From positions 1-64,000 of the forward strand of contig DKPB01000082.1 in the NCBI GenBank assembly GCA_002471015.1: a DNA stretch of 64,000 nucleotides, written 5' to 3'. Of the stretch, positions 24,655 to 33,981 are shown piece by piece. The stretch's first letter is position 1. Every line of letters begins with the position of its first letter. This DNA comes from Stenotrophomonas sp. UBA7346 (GTDB lineage: Bacteria; Pseudomonadota; Gammaproteobacteria; Xanthomonadales; Xanthomonadaceae). The notes under the pieces were generated by a model, which worked only from the letters and a program-made list of their open reading frames with translations, made no database searches and was not told where the DNA came from. Made by a program: the position numbers and the translations under genes.

Positions 24655-26298
24655 TCAATCCCGCTGCCGGCTTTCCAGCAGATCCAGGTTGCGGATCAGC
24701 TTGCGGGCGATCTCATCGGATACCTGGCCGCGCCGGGTCAGCCGGAACAATTCCTCACGCTCGGCATTCAAGCCGGCGGTACGCAGGCTGCGATAGGCCT
24801 GCTCCATGCGCCGCACTTTTTCCGGGTCTTCGTCCGGACTCTGCCCCTTGTCCAGGTTGCGCTGGTACAGCAGGCTGACCCGCGCCGCCGCGTCGTTGAG
24901 CAACTGCACCGCGCCGGTGGACTGCCCTTCCACCAACTGCTGGCGCGCCTTTTCCACCGCTGCCAGCGCCGCCTTTGACGAAGCCTTGCGGGCCAGATCC
25001 TCCTCGCGTCGGCTGCTGTCGTCCTTGGGCAGCTCCAGCCCCTTGAGCAGGCGTGGCAGCAACAGGCTGGCGGCGATCAACGAGACCAGGATCACCGCCG
25101 CCGCCAGGAAGATCACCAGGTCGCGCGCCGGGAACGGCTCGCCACCGGGAATCATCAGCGGCAAGGTCAGTACGCCGGCCAGGGTGATGGCACCGCGCAC
25201 GCCGGCCACCGACATCGCCAGCACCACCCGCCACGATGTCACCGTCTCCTTCTCGCCACGCATGCGGGCCTTGAGCAGGTTCCAGCGCAGCGACAACCAC
25301 ACGAACGCCAACCGCAGCGCGATCAGCATGCCGTTGATGGCCAGCACGTACACCAGCAGCCACCAAGGGCTGTGGTGACCGGTGACGTTCATGGTCTCCA
25401 CCGCGCGCTCGACGATGCCCGGCAACTGCTCGCCCAGCAGCACGAACATGATGCCGTTGAAGGTGAACTGCACCATGTTCCAGACCGCGTTGCGCTGCAC
25501 GCGCATGCTGCCGCTGATGCGGCCGGTCAGCTCCACGTAGCTCATGGTGATGCCGGCCGCCACCGCCGCCAGGATGCCCGAGGCCTGCAGTTCTTCGGCC
25601 AGCAGGTAGGCGGCGAAAGGGATCAGCAGGTTGACCAGCAACGCCGCGCCGGGCTCCTCACCGAAGCCGCGCCATAGCCAACGCTGGAAGGTGGACACGC
25701 CCCAGGTCACCGCCACGCCGATCGCCAGGCCGGCAAAGGCCACCCACAGGAAGGTCAGCGAGGCCTGCGCGAGCGAGAACGTGCCGGTCATCACTGCCGC
25801 CACCGCAAAGCGGAAACAGACCAGGCCGGAGGCGTCGTTCAACAGCGACTCGCCTTCCAGGATGTGCATCAGCCGCTTGGGAATGGGCGCGCGCGAGGCA
25901 ATCGCACTGACCGCCACCGGGTCGGTTGGCGAAATGATTGCCGCCAGCGCAAAGGCCACCGCCAGTGGCATGGCCGGAATCAACCAATGGATCAGCAGGC
26001 CGGCACCGACCACGGTGAACACCACCAGGCCAAAGGCCAGCTCAAGGATGGCGCCCTTGTCACGGAACAGGCCCTGCTTGGGAATGCGCCAGCCATCCAG
26101 GAACAGCAACGGCGGCAGGAACAGCAGGAAGAACATGTCCGGTTCCAGCGCGTGGCCGCGCTTGAAAACACCGGATATCAACGCGCCCAGGCCAATCTGC
26201 ACCAGCGGCAGCGGCAGCGAGAACGGCAGGATCCGGACCAGATAGCCACTGGCGACAACGGCTACCAGCATCGCCAGGACGACTTCGATCGTATGCAT
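24655..26298 (-). CDS. CPA1-family Na+/H+ antiporter
   Basis: A 547-residue membrane protein with about 12 helices and a long cytoplasmic tail (from about residue 410). Family features are LPPLLFLDGWRIPK near residue 65, SPTDPVAVSAIASRAPIPKR near 130, and the ion-binding ND pair in ESLLNDASGLV near 165. The closest types are bacterial NhaP/YjcE antiporters that exchange Na+ or K+ for protons to control pH and salt. The tail with DDSSRREEDLARKAS is typical for regulation. The ATG at 26298 (MHTIEVVL) starts just before the first helix; an upstream ATG at 26331 is possible. It appears to be a single-gene unit. Confidence 0.88.
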   Translation of the reverse strand: MHTIEVVLAMLVAVVASGYLVRILPFSLPLPLVQIGLGALISGVFKRGHALEPDMFFLLFLPPLLFLDGWRIPKQGLFRDKGAILELAFGLVVFTVVGAGLLIHWLIPAMPLAVAFALAAIISPTDPVAVSAIASRAPIPKRLMHILEGESLLNDASGLVCFRFAVAAVMTGTFSLAQASLTFLWVAFAGLAIGVAVTWGVSTFQRWLWRGFGEEPGAALLVNLLIPFAAYLLAEELQASGILAAVAAGITMSYVELTGRISGSMRVQRNAVWNMVQFTFNGIMFVLLGEQLPGIVERAVETMNVTGHHSPWWLLVYVLAINGMLIALRLAFVWLSLRWNLLKARMRGEKETVTSWRVVLAMSVAGVRGAITLAGVLTLPLMIPGGEPFPARDLVIFLAAAVILVSLIAASLLLPRLLKGLELPKDDSSRREEDLARKASSKAALAAVEKARQQLVEGQSTGAVQLLNDAAARVSLLYQRNLDKGQSPDEDPEKVRRMEQAYRSLRTAGLNAEREELFRLTRRGQVSDEIARKLIRNLDLLESRQRD

Positions 26299-26456
26299 GT
26301 GTGTTCCAGAAATCGGCGCGGGCATCAGCACCGCGCCACAGACCCGGAAAAACTAGCACAGCATGCGTGCGCTGCGGATGTTGAATGAATGCGCGCAGGC
26401 CTCATGCCCAATGCGCATTCATCACCTCATCCATGCTGCTGCGAGCCGGCCGCCCC

Positions 26457-27269
26457 TCAGGCCGCGGCCTTCAGTGCCTGGTCGCCGTCGAAACGGTAGA
26501 TGTCCATGGCCAGGAAGCCCATGTCGATGCCGGCATCGATGCGCTGTGCTCCCATGCCACCAGAGCCGGCCGCGCCCATGGCAAAGTACAGCGGCAGCAG
26601 GTGTTCATCGGTGGGATGGGCCTGCGCGGCGAATGGTGCCTGCCGACGGTAGTCGAACAGCGCCGGCAGGTCATCGTCACGCAGTTTCTGCTCCATCCAT
26701 TCGATGAACGGACGCACATACGGCGCCTCCTTGCCCTGCGCGTAGTTGTGCCAGTCGTGCAGGTTGTGGGTGATGCTGCCCGAGCCGATCAACAGCACGC
26801 CCTGCTCGCGCAGCGGCGCCAATGCACGGCCGATCTCGAACTGGTGCCGTGGCCCCAGCATCGGCTGGATCGATACCTGCAGCACCGGGATGTCGGCCTG
26901 CGGGTACAGATAACGCAATGGCACCCACGCGCCGTGGTCGAGACCGCGATCGGGATCGATCACCGGCCGCAGGCCGGCCCTGGCCAGCCGCGAAGCCACT
27001 TCCTGGGCCAGCACCGGTGCGCCCGGCGCCGGGTACTGCAGCTGGTACAGCTCCTCGGGAAAGCCACCGAAATCGTGGATGGTCTGCGGTTGCGGCGACG
27101 CGGACACCATCGGCGTCCGCCCCAGCCAATGTGCCGACGCCATCACGATGGCGCGCGGACGTTGCAGGCCGGCGGCCAGTTCGGCCAGACGCGGACCGAC
27201 CTGGCCCGGCTGCAACGCCGTCATCGGCGAACCATGCGAGATGTACAGGGACGGCAGCGGCGTGCTCAT
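26457..27269 (-). CDS. DODA-type extradiol dioxygenase (class III ring-opening)
   Basis: A 270-residue member of the LigB/YgiD 4,5-DOPA dioxygenase family. Metal ligands are suggested by YISHGSPM near residue 10, by ASAHWLGRT near residue 50 and by GLDHGAWVPL near residue 115, with the catalytic histidine possible in GSITHNLHD near 165. Such enzymes open catechol-type rings with iron(II) or zinc. The ATG at 27269 follows GGGAG; the longer frame is discarded. It is divergent from a LysR gene, the classic arrangement for substrate-induced control of a catabolic enzyme. Substrate is not determinable by eye. Confidence 0.9.
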   Translation of the reverse strand: MSTPLPSLYISHGSPMTALQPGQVGPRLAELAAGLQRPRAIVMASAHWLGRTPMVSASPQPQTIHDFGGFPEELYQLQYPAPGAPVLAQEVASRLARAGLRPVIDPDRGLDHGAWVPLRYLYPQADIPVLQVSIQPMLGPRHQFEIGRALAPLREQGVLLIGSGSITHNLHDWHNYAQGKEAPYVRPFIEWMEQKLRDDDLPALFDYRRQAPFAAQAHPTDEHLLPLYFAMGAAGSGGMGAQRIDAGIDMGFLAMDIYRFDGDQALKAAA

Positions 27270-27369
27270 GGCAGGCTCCCAGTGGGAAGAAGACAGTGCA
27301 CAGCTTATTGCGCGGGGTGTGGACAACAAATAATCTCGGCGTCAACGTTTTATTGCGGAAACGGAAACA

Positions 27370-28272
27370 ATGGACACCATCGATGCCATGCGGGTGTTCG
27401 TCGCGGTGGTCGAGCGCAACGGCTTCAGCGCCGCAGCCGATGCCCTGGACCTGTCCACCGCCGCGGTGACCCGGCAGATCGCCGCGCTGGAGAAGCGGCT
27501 CTCGGCGCGACTGCTGAACCGCACCACGCGGCGGGTCAGCCCGACCAGCATCGGTGCGATGTATTACCAGCGCTGCTTGCAGTTGCTGGCCGAGTTCGAT
27601 GCGCTGGAGGCCTCGGTGGGCGCGCAGGCACTGCAGCCTTCCGGACGGCTGCGGATCAATGCGCCGGTCAGTTATGGCATTGCCCGGCTGGCGCAGCTGC
27701 TGCCCGGCTACAGCGCGCTGTACCCGCAGGTGGAGCTGGACCTGCAGCTTTCCGATCGTCTGGTGGACATGGTCGAGGAAGGCTTCGACCTGGCCATCCG
27801 CATCACCCGCCAACCGGCCCCCAGCCTGATCGCACGGCGCCTGGCCCAGGCCCGCATCCTCCTGTGCGCGGCACCGGCCTATCTGGCCCGCCGCGGCCAG
27901 CCGGCAAGCCCCGAGGCGCTGGCCGAGCACGATTGCCTGTCCTATACCTACCTGGCCGGCGGCGAAACCTGGAGCCTGCAGGGGCCGCAAGGCGAAACAA
28001 GCGTGGCGCTTCAGCCACGCATGCGGGCCAACAACGGCGAAGTGCTGCGGGAGGCCGCCATCGCCGGCATGGGCATCATCAGCCAGCCGGATTTCATCGT
28101 CGACCAGGCATTGGCCGACGGCCGCCTGGTGCCGGTGCTGCCGGGCTGGGAAGCCGCCCCCATCGGCATCCACGCGGTGTATACCAGCCGCAGCCATCTG
28201 GCGCCGAAGGTGCGCAGCTTCATCGACTATCTGGCGCAGCACCTGGACAACGGCAACGAGGGCTCACTCTGA
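27370..28272 (+). CDS. LysR-family transcriptional regulator
   Basis: A 300-residue regulator with an N-terminal winged helix-turn-helix (MRVFVAVVERNGFSAAADAL, recognition region LSTAAVTRQIAALEKRL) and a LysR substrate-binding domain from about residue 90 (GRLRINAPVSYGIARLAQLL). It belongs to the broad group beside AaeR/DmlR-like activators. It is divergent from the extradiol dioxygenase gene across 100 bases and most likely controls it. Its 3' end overlaps the end of the convergent phosphodiesterase gene by nine bases (28264-28272). Confidence 0.93.
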   Translation: MDTIDAMRVFVAVVERNGFSAAADALDLSTAAVTRQIAALEKRLSARLLNRTTRRVSPTSIGAMYYQRCLQLLAEFDALEASVGAQALQPSGRLRINAPVSYGIARLAQLLPGYSALYPQVELDLQLSDRLVDMVEEGFDLAIRITRQPAPSLIARRLAQARILLCAAPAYLARRGQPASPEALAEHDCLSYTYLAGGETWSLQGPQGETSVALQPRMRANNGEVLREAAIAGMGIISQPDFIVDQALADGRLVPVLPGWEAAPIGIHAVYTSRSHLAPKVRSFIDYLAQHLDNGNEGSL

Positions 28273-31212
28273 GCGGCGGCTGCGGTCCAGTACGGTGAGG
28301 ATATCCTGCAACGGCATCGGCCGCCCCAGCAGGTAACCCTGCACCTGGTCGCAGCCGTGTGCGGCCAGCCAACGGTGCTGGCCATCAGTCTCCACGCCCT
28401 CGGCAATCACCGAAAGACCCATGCTGTGGCCCAGCGACAACAGGGCGCGGCAGATGGCGGCGTTGCGCGGGTTGGTTTCCACGTCCTTGACGAACACCCT
28501 GTCGATCTTCAGCGAATCCAGGGGCAGGTGCTGCAGGTAGGACATGCTGGAGAACCCGGTACCGAAATCGTCCAGTGCCACGCCGATGCCGTTGGCATGC
28601 AGATAGCCCAGGGTCTGCAGCGCCTGGGTCGGGTTGCGCATCAGCACGCTTTCGGTCAACTCCATCTGCAGGGCTCCCGGTTGCAGGCTGAACTCCTGCA
28701 TCGCACGGCTGAAGTCACCCACCAGGTCGCTGTTGAACAACTGCACCGCCGAGACATTGACCGCGATCGGCAATTGTCCCCAGCCTGCACTTACCAGCTG
28801 CCGCTGTGCCCGTGCCGCGGCATGGATCACCCAGCGCCCCAGCGAGATGATCAGGCCGGTGTCTTCGCACAACTGGATGAAATCGGTCGGCGCGATGTAG
28901 CTGCCGTCGGCCTGCGGCCAGCGCAGCAGTGCCTCCAGCGCGGCCGGACTGCCATCGGCGGCATGCCGGATCGGCTGGAAGTGCAGTTCGAACTCGCCAT
29001 GGTCGATCGCCATGTGGATGCGGCCGGCCAACTGCAACCGCTCGGTGTAATGCGCAGCCATGCCCGGTTCGAACCGAAGCAGGGTCGCCCCGCTCTCGCG
29101 GGCGGCATGGGCGGCCTGCGCGGCGCGGCCCAGTACCTGCTCGGCCAACTCGCCATCGGTCGGGCAACTGGCCACGCCCACCCGAGCTTCCAACTGGTGC
29201 AGGGTGTCGCGGCCACGCACCGGCTCGGCCACTGCCGCCAGCAAGGTATCCAGTACCAACTGCACGTCGGCACTGCCCTGGATGGCCAGCACGAAATCCT
29301 CGGCCGGCTGGTGCGCCAGCATGCCGTACCGGGCCGCAAGCCCGCCCAGCCGCACCGCCACCGCGCGCAGCACGTCCTCGCCGGCCTCGCGACCGAGGGT
29401 GTCGGTGATCATCTGCAGGCCGCGCAGTTGCACATGCGCGATCGTGTAGCCGTTGTCACCGGCGTCCAGCTTTTCGGCCAGGGCGCGCACGGTCAACAGG
29501 CCGGTACCGGCATGATGGCTGGCCCGGTAGGCCAGCTCGCTTTCATAGCGCAGGCGCTGGCTGACGTCCTCGGCCAGCACCAGGCTGGCGTTGCGGCCGG
29601 CAAACTCAAGATTGGCGAAGTGGCTCTGCACCTGGAAGGCGGTACCGTCCTTGCGCAGATGGGTACTGATGTTGATCCCCTCCTGCTCACCGCGCAGCGC
29701 GCGCGCCACGCTCTGCCGCACTTCCGTCCATTCTTCCGGTGGGCGGATGTCCAGTATCGACATTGCCAGGAACTCATCACGGCTGTAACCGTACTGCGCC
29801 ACCGCCGCCTGGTTGACCTCGATGAAGCGCAGGGTGACCAGGTCGAAGATCCAGAACGGCGCCGGGTTGCGGTCAAATACCAGGCGGAACTGGCGCTGCG
29901 CCTCCTGTGCACGTTCCTCCATCTGCACGCGCTCGCTGACGTCCACCACCACGCCCGCCAGGCGACGCGCCGAGCCCTCGGTACCCACCAGCTCACCGCG
30001 CGCGGACAGCCAGCGCCACGAGCCATCGGGCAACTTCAGGCGATAAACGGCGTTCAGCGCCCCATGGCCGGCCTGCGCCGACTCCAGCTTGTCCTTCAGC
30101 GAGGCGCGGTCGTCGTCATGCACCAACGCCAACAGCTGCTCCGGCGAGGCACTGTTGCCCTTCAGGCCAAGCATCTGCCGGGTCAGCTCCGACCAGACCA
30201 GCCGCGGCGGCAGCCCCTGCACCGACCACGTCCCCACCTTGCCAACCTCGTACGCCAATGCCAGTTCCGCATTGCCCGCGCGCAGTTCTTCGGCCAACCG
30301 CGCCTGATGCCTGGCGCTGCGGTCCACCGCGTACAACAGGAAGGCCAGGCCCAGCAGATAGATCAGGTAGATGCCGATCGCCGCGTAAAGAAATACATAC
30401 CAGCGCGCCATCACTTCCTGGTAGGACAGCGCGGTATACAGGATCAGGGGGTAATCCGGCGGCACACTGATCGCGGCAATGCGCAGCTGTCCATCGGACG
30501 GGCTGGTCACCACGCCCCCCGGAATCACCTCGGTGGAGGGCGGCACCATCACCATCGGCGTGGGCAACGTCCTGCCCACCAGGCGGCCCGGGTCGCGGCT
30601 GTGGGCCAGCAATTGCCCATAGCGGTTGCCGATCGAAGCCACGCCGTCGCGGCCCAGGTCCAGGCCACTGACTACTTCCTGGAACGTGCCCAGTCTTACC
30701 CGTGCCAGCAACCACTGGTCCGGCTGCACCGGCAAGGCCGTGCGCACCGTCCAGTGCCCGCCGGGCAGTTCTTCCAGCGCACCGACGTAAAGCTCACCGC
30801 TGAGCACCCGGTTCTGGGTGGTGACCCATTCCGGCAGGGTCGGGTCGCCGCGTCCGGACGACAGCGGCCGCCCGCGGCCATCGACCAGGGTGATCGATAC
30901 CAGGTCGTGATTGCGCTCAAGTACCCCGCGGATGCTGGCTTCGAACAATGCCGGGGCCTGTTCGGGCACCCGCGCGAACAGCTCGCGGCCATCGTTGGCG
31001 GTACCGCGCAGGGCGCGTTCCATGGTGATCAACTGCGCCCGCAACAGGCGGTCGCTGCCACTGGCCATCGCAATGCTCTGCCGCTGCGCCGCCTGCAGGC
31101 GGGTGTTGCGGTCGTTCCACAGCATCGACGCCAGCGCCACCGCCAGCAGTACCGCCACCAGCACGCCGGCAACGGCGATCACCCGCACCGGATGGGCAGG
31201 CGTCCGGGTCAC
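28264..31212 (-). CDS. Membrane PAS-degenerate GGDEF-EAL cyclic-di-GMP phosphodiesterase
   Basis: A 982-residue inner-membrane protein. An N-terminal helix (VIAVAGVLVAVLLAVALASML) and a second at about 275-297 flank a periplasmic sensor domain of the dCache type. Two PAS domains follow (about 320-440 and 455-575). The GGDEF-like domain has PAEDF where GGDEF should be, so it is inactive as a cyclase and perhaps binds GTP. The EAL domain keeps its catalytic set: EALLRW, NVSAVQ, MELTES, DDFGTG, LKIDR and AEGVE. It should hydrolyse cyclic-di-GMP in response to an external and an internal signal, promoting motility. The start codon lies just before the first helix. Confidence 0.93.
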   Translation of the reverse strand: MTRTPAHPVRVIAVAGVLVAVLLAVALASMLWNDRNTRLQAAQRQSIAMASGSDRLLRAQLITMERALRGTANDGRELFARVPEQAPALFEASIRGVLERNHDLVSITLVDGRGRPLSSGRGDPTLPEWVTTQNRVLSGELYVGALEELPGGHWTVRTALPVQPDQWLLARVRLGTFQEVVSGLDLGRDGVASIGNRYGQLLAHSRDPGRLVGRTLPTPMVMVPPSTEVIPGGVVTSPSDGQLRIAAISVPPDYPLILYTALSYQEVMARWYVFLYAAIGIYLIYLLGLAFLLYAVDRSARHQARLAEELRAGNAELALAYEVGKVGTWSVQGLPPRLVWSELTRQMLGLKGNSASPEQLLALVHDDDRASLKDKLESAQAGHGALNAVYRLKLPDGSWRWLSARGELVGTEGSARRLAGVVVDVSERVQMEERAQEAQRQFRLVFDRNPAPFWIFDLVTLRFIEVNQAAVAQYGYSRDEFLAMSILDIRPPEEWTEVRQSVARALRGEQEGINISTHLRKDGTAFQVQSHFANLEFAGRNASLVLAEDVSQRLRYESELAYRASHHAGTGLLTVRALAEKLDAGDNGYTIAHVQLRGLQMITDTLGREAGEDVLRAVAVRLGGLAARYGMLAHQPAEDFVLAIQGSADVQLVLDTLLAAVAEPVRGRDTLHQLEARVGVASCPTDGELAEQVLGRAAQAAHAARESGATLLRFEPGMAAHYTERLQLAGRIHMAIDHGEFELHFQPIRHAADGSPAALEALLRWPQADGSYIAPTDFIQLCEDTGLIISLGRWVIHAAARAQRQLVSAGWGQLPIAVNVSAVQLFNSDLVGDFSRAMQEFSLQPGALQMELTESVLMRNPTQALQTLGYLHANGIGVALDDFGTGFSSMSYLQHLPLDSLKIDRVFVKDVETNPRNAAICRALLSLGHSMGLSVIAEGVETDGQHRWLAAHGCDQVQGYLLGRPMPLQDILTVLDRSRRSE

Positions 31213-31540
31213 CGGAACTTCCGGAGCAGCGGTGGGCGACGATCAGTGTTCACGGTTGTTGATCCAGCTACTACTTCGGCAACAAGGGTGTCGCCGGCTG
31301 GGGACCGACGACGACATCACGCAAACGTGGCACCCCCGCGCTGCCAACGCCTCCCCAGACGTCACCTGCAGCGGGTTGCCTGCAAGCATGCAGCACAATG
31401 GCCTCTGCCGTGAAGAGTTCGTGATAAAAAAAATGGCACCGGCACAAGCGGACACGCAGAGCAAGTGCCAGAATCGGTATCTGCCACAGCATCGGCACGG
31501 GTCTAGACTTGGCGACCTGACTCTTTACCTGGAAATTGCC

Positions 31541-33643
31541 ATGGCTTTGCAACGTTCCCTGCTGATGCTCGCAATCGGCGCCGCGGTCGCGCTGAGCGGT
31601 TGCGACAAGGACGGCGCGGCGCCCGCTGCCGCCAACGCACCCGAAACGCCCGCCCAGGCCGCTGCCAAGGCGCAGCTGGGCAGCTTTGGCTTCGATGCCA
31701 GTGGCATGGACCGCAACGTCGCTGCCGGTGACAACTTCTTCGACTTTGCCAATGGGGGCTGGGTACAGCGCACCGAAATCCCGGCTGACCGCTCCAGCTA
31801 TGGCAGCTTCAACGTCATCGCCGAGAAGACCCTGGCCGACACCCGCGCGATCATGGAGGAAGCCGGCACGTCCGAAGCCGTCGACGTCCGCAGGATTGGT
31901 GACTATTACGCGGCGTTCATGGATGAAGCGGGCATCGAGGCCCGCGGCGTGGCACCGGTGCAGCCGCAGCTGCAGGCCATTGCCGGCATCGCCGACAAGC
32001 AGGCACTGGCACGCACCCTGGGCACCACCCTGCGCGCCGACGTGGACCTGCTGAACGCCACCAACTTCTACACCCCGCACCTGTTCGGCGTCTGGGTTTC
32101 GGTGGACCTGCTGCAGCCTGACCGCAATGCGCCCTACCTGGTGCAGGGCGGCCTGGGCATGCCGGACCGCGATTTCTACCTGCAGGACGGCCGCATGGCC
32201 GAGCTGCGCACCGCCTACCAGGCCTATGTCGCCAAGCTGCTGGAGCTGTCCGGTGACAAGGATGCCGCCGCCAAGGCCGAGCGCATCATCGCCCTGGAGA
32301 CCAAGATCGCCCGCGCCCATGCCACCCAGGAAGAGACCAACAACGTGCAGAAGGGCGCCAACGCCTGGAAGCAGGCGGACCTGGCAGGCAAGGCACCGGG
32401 CATGGACTGGAACGCCTTCCTCGATGGCGCCAACCTGGGGGCGCAGCAGGATTTCATCGTCTGGCAGCCCAAGGCCGTCGCCGGCCTGTCCAAGCTGGTC
32501 GCCAGCGAGCCGCTGGAGGTATGGAAGGACTATATGCGCTTCCACGCCCTGGATGAGGCCGCCGCCTATCTGCCCAAGGCCTTCGCCGATGCCAGCTTCG
32601 CCTTCCACGGCACCACGATGAGCGGCACCCCGCAGCAGAGCGAGCGCTGGAAGCGCGCCGTCGCCGACACCAATACCGCGGTCGGTGAAGCGGTCGGCAA
32701 GATCTATGTTGAACGCCACTTCGACGCCACCACCAAGGCGCGCGCCGACGAGATGGCCAGGAACATCATCGCGGCCTTCGCCAAGCGCATCGATGCGCTG
32801 GAATGGATGTCGCCGGAGACCAAGGCGCACGCCAAGGCCAAGGTTGCCGGGCTCAAGGTGGACATGGGTTACCCCAGCACCTGGCGTGACTACAGCGCGC
32901 TGGAAGTAAAGCGCGACGATGCATTGGGCAATGCCCAGCGCGCGTCGCTGTTCGAGTACCAGCGCAACATCGCCAAGCTCGGCAAGCCGGTGGACCACAG
33001 CGAATGGGCGATGCTGCCGCAGACCATCAATGCGATGAACGTGCCGCTGGAGAACCGCCTGGTCTTCCCGGCGGCCATCCTGCAGCCGCCATTCTTCGAT
33101 GGTGCGGCTGATGATGCGATCAACTACGGCGCCATCGGTGCGGTGATCGGCCACGAAATCAGCCATGGCTTCGACAATGCCGGTGCGCTGTTCGACGAGA
33201 CCGGCAAGCTGCACAACTGGTGGACGCCGAATGACCTGAAGCAGTTCAACGCCGCCGGCAATGCGCTGGCGATGCAGTTCGACAGCTATGAGCCGTTCCC
33301 CGGCGTACACGTCAACGGCCGCCTGACCCTGGGCGAGAACATCGCCGACGTCGCCGGCCTCGGCACCGCCTACGACGCCTACCGGCTGTCCTTGCAGGGC
33401 AAGCAGGAGCAGACGCTGGAAGGTTTCACCCCGGACCAGCGCTTCTTCCTCGGGTTTGCCCAGGCCTGGCGCAGCAAGGCGCGTGAGCAGGCGCTGCGCA
33501 ATTCGCTGCTGACCAATGTGCATGCGCCGGGCCAGTTCCGCGCCTTGACGGTGCGCAACATCGACGCCTGGTACCCGGCGTTCGAGGTCAAGGACGGGCA
33601 GAAGCTGTACCTGGCACCGGAGCAGCGGGTCAAGGTCTGGTAA
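31541..33643 (+). CDS. M13-family zinc metallopeptidase lipoprotein (PepO/neprilysin-like)
   Basis: A 700-residue protein with a lipoprotein signal ending LSGC, so anchored in a membrane. The N-terminal half is the M13 lid domain (FDFANGGWVQRTEIPADRSS near residue 66). The C-terminal half has the zinc motif HEISH at residues 538-542 and the third ligand glutamate 599 in ENIADVAGL. It ends in the KVW tripeptide typical of the family end region. M13 enzymes cleave small peptides up to about 30 residues, probably in the periplasm here. The ATG at 31541 fits the signal peptide; the open frame upstream is antisense to the phosphodiesterase. A strong terminator follows. Confidence 0.94.
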   Translation: MALQRSLLMLAIGAAVALSGCDKDGAAPAAANAPETPAQAAAKAQLGSFGFDASGMDRNVAAGDNFFDFANGGWVQRTEIPADRSSYGSFNVIAEKTLADTRAIMEEAGTSEAVDVRRIGDYYAAFMDEAGIEARGVAPVQPQLQAIAGIADKQALARTLGTTLRADVDLLNATNFYTPHLFGVWVSVDLLQPDRNAPYLVQGGLGMPDRDFYLQDGRMAELRTAYQAYVAKLLELSGDKDAAAKAERIIALETKIARAHATQEETNNVQKGANAWKQADLAGKAPGMDWNAFLDGANLGAQQDFIVWQPKAVAGLSKLVASEPLEVWKDYMRFHALDEAAAYLPKAFADASFAFHGTTMSGTPQQSERWKRAVADTNTAVGEAVGKIYVERHFDATTKARADEMARNIIAAFAKRIDALEWMSPETKAHAKAKVAGLKVDMGYPSTWRDYSALEVKRDDALGNAQRASLFEYQRNIAKLGKPVDHSEWAMLPQTINAMNVPLENRLVFPAAILQPPFFDGAADDAINYGAIGAVIGHEISHGFDNAGALFDETGKLHNWWTPNDLKQFNAAGNALAMQFDSYEPFPGVHVNGRLTLGENIADVAGLGTAYDAYRLSLQGKQEQTLEGFTPDQRFFLGFAQAWRSKAREQALRNSLLTNVHAPGQFRALTVRNIDAWYPAFEVKDGQKLYLAPEQRVKVW

Positions 33644-33664
33644 CAGGGCCGGGTTTGAGTTTGG

Positions 33665-33696
33665 GAAACAGGCGCCGTTGGCGCCTGTTTCTTTTT
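33665..33696 (+). terminator. Rho-independent terminator after the M13 peptidase
   Basis: GAAACAGGCGCC-GTT-GGCGCCTGTTTC is a perfect 12-bp stem (33665-33676 and 33680-33691) followed by five T residues. It lies 21 bases after the stop codon and should end the peptidase transcript efficiently. Confidence 0.9.
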
Positions 33697-33706
33697 GGGG
33701 GAGCTA

Positions 33707-33972
33707 TGCCCCCTCCCTTTGGCCGCAGGCCAAGGGGAGGGCTGGGGAGGGGTGCTTTTGGCGTTCGCTGGTAGCGCCCCTGCCGAGCATGGCTCGGCAC
33801 TACAGCGCTCCCTCCCTTTGGCGACGCCAAGGCGGTGTAGAAGGCCTGCTTGCACGCCACGGGCGTGCGCCTGATGAACGACCGAAGGCCATGCCTTCGG
33901 GCCGGGCGGGTTGGGGAGGGGTGCTGTTGGCGTTCGCTGGTAACGCCCCTGCCGAGCATGGCTCGGCACTAC
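33707..33972. repeat. SMAG copies and third mosaic hairpin repeat
   Basis: Inverted SMAG copies lie at 33780-33803 and 33949-33972. The mosaic element occupies about 33838-33942, with the same GATGAACGACCGAAGGCC core as at 9961 and 19110. CCCTTTGGCCGCAGGCCAAGGGG (33713-33735) is the accessory hairpin. This explains the 338-base spacer between the peptidase and the DUF2236 gene; no gene is seen. Confidence 0.9.
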
Positions 33973-33981
33973 CGGGGCAGG

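Noticed and set aside
28357..31413. A 1018-residue plus-strand open frame opposite the phosphodiesterase gene.
   Set aside because: It is a shadow of the high-G+C minus-strand gene, which has complete EAL motifs; the plus frame lacks any recognisable domain.
9961..33942. Short frames across the mosaic repeat that encode a recurrent RPDERPKAMPSGR peptide.
   Set aside because: The peptide recurs only because the repeat recurs; frames have no start signals and break at neighbouring repeats.
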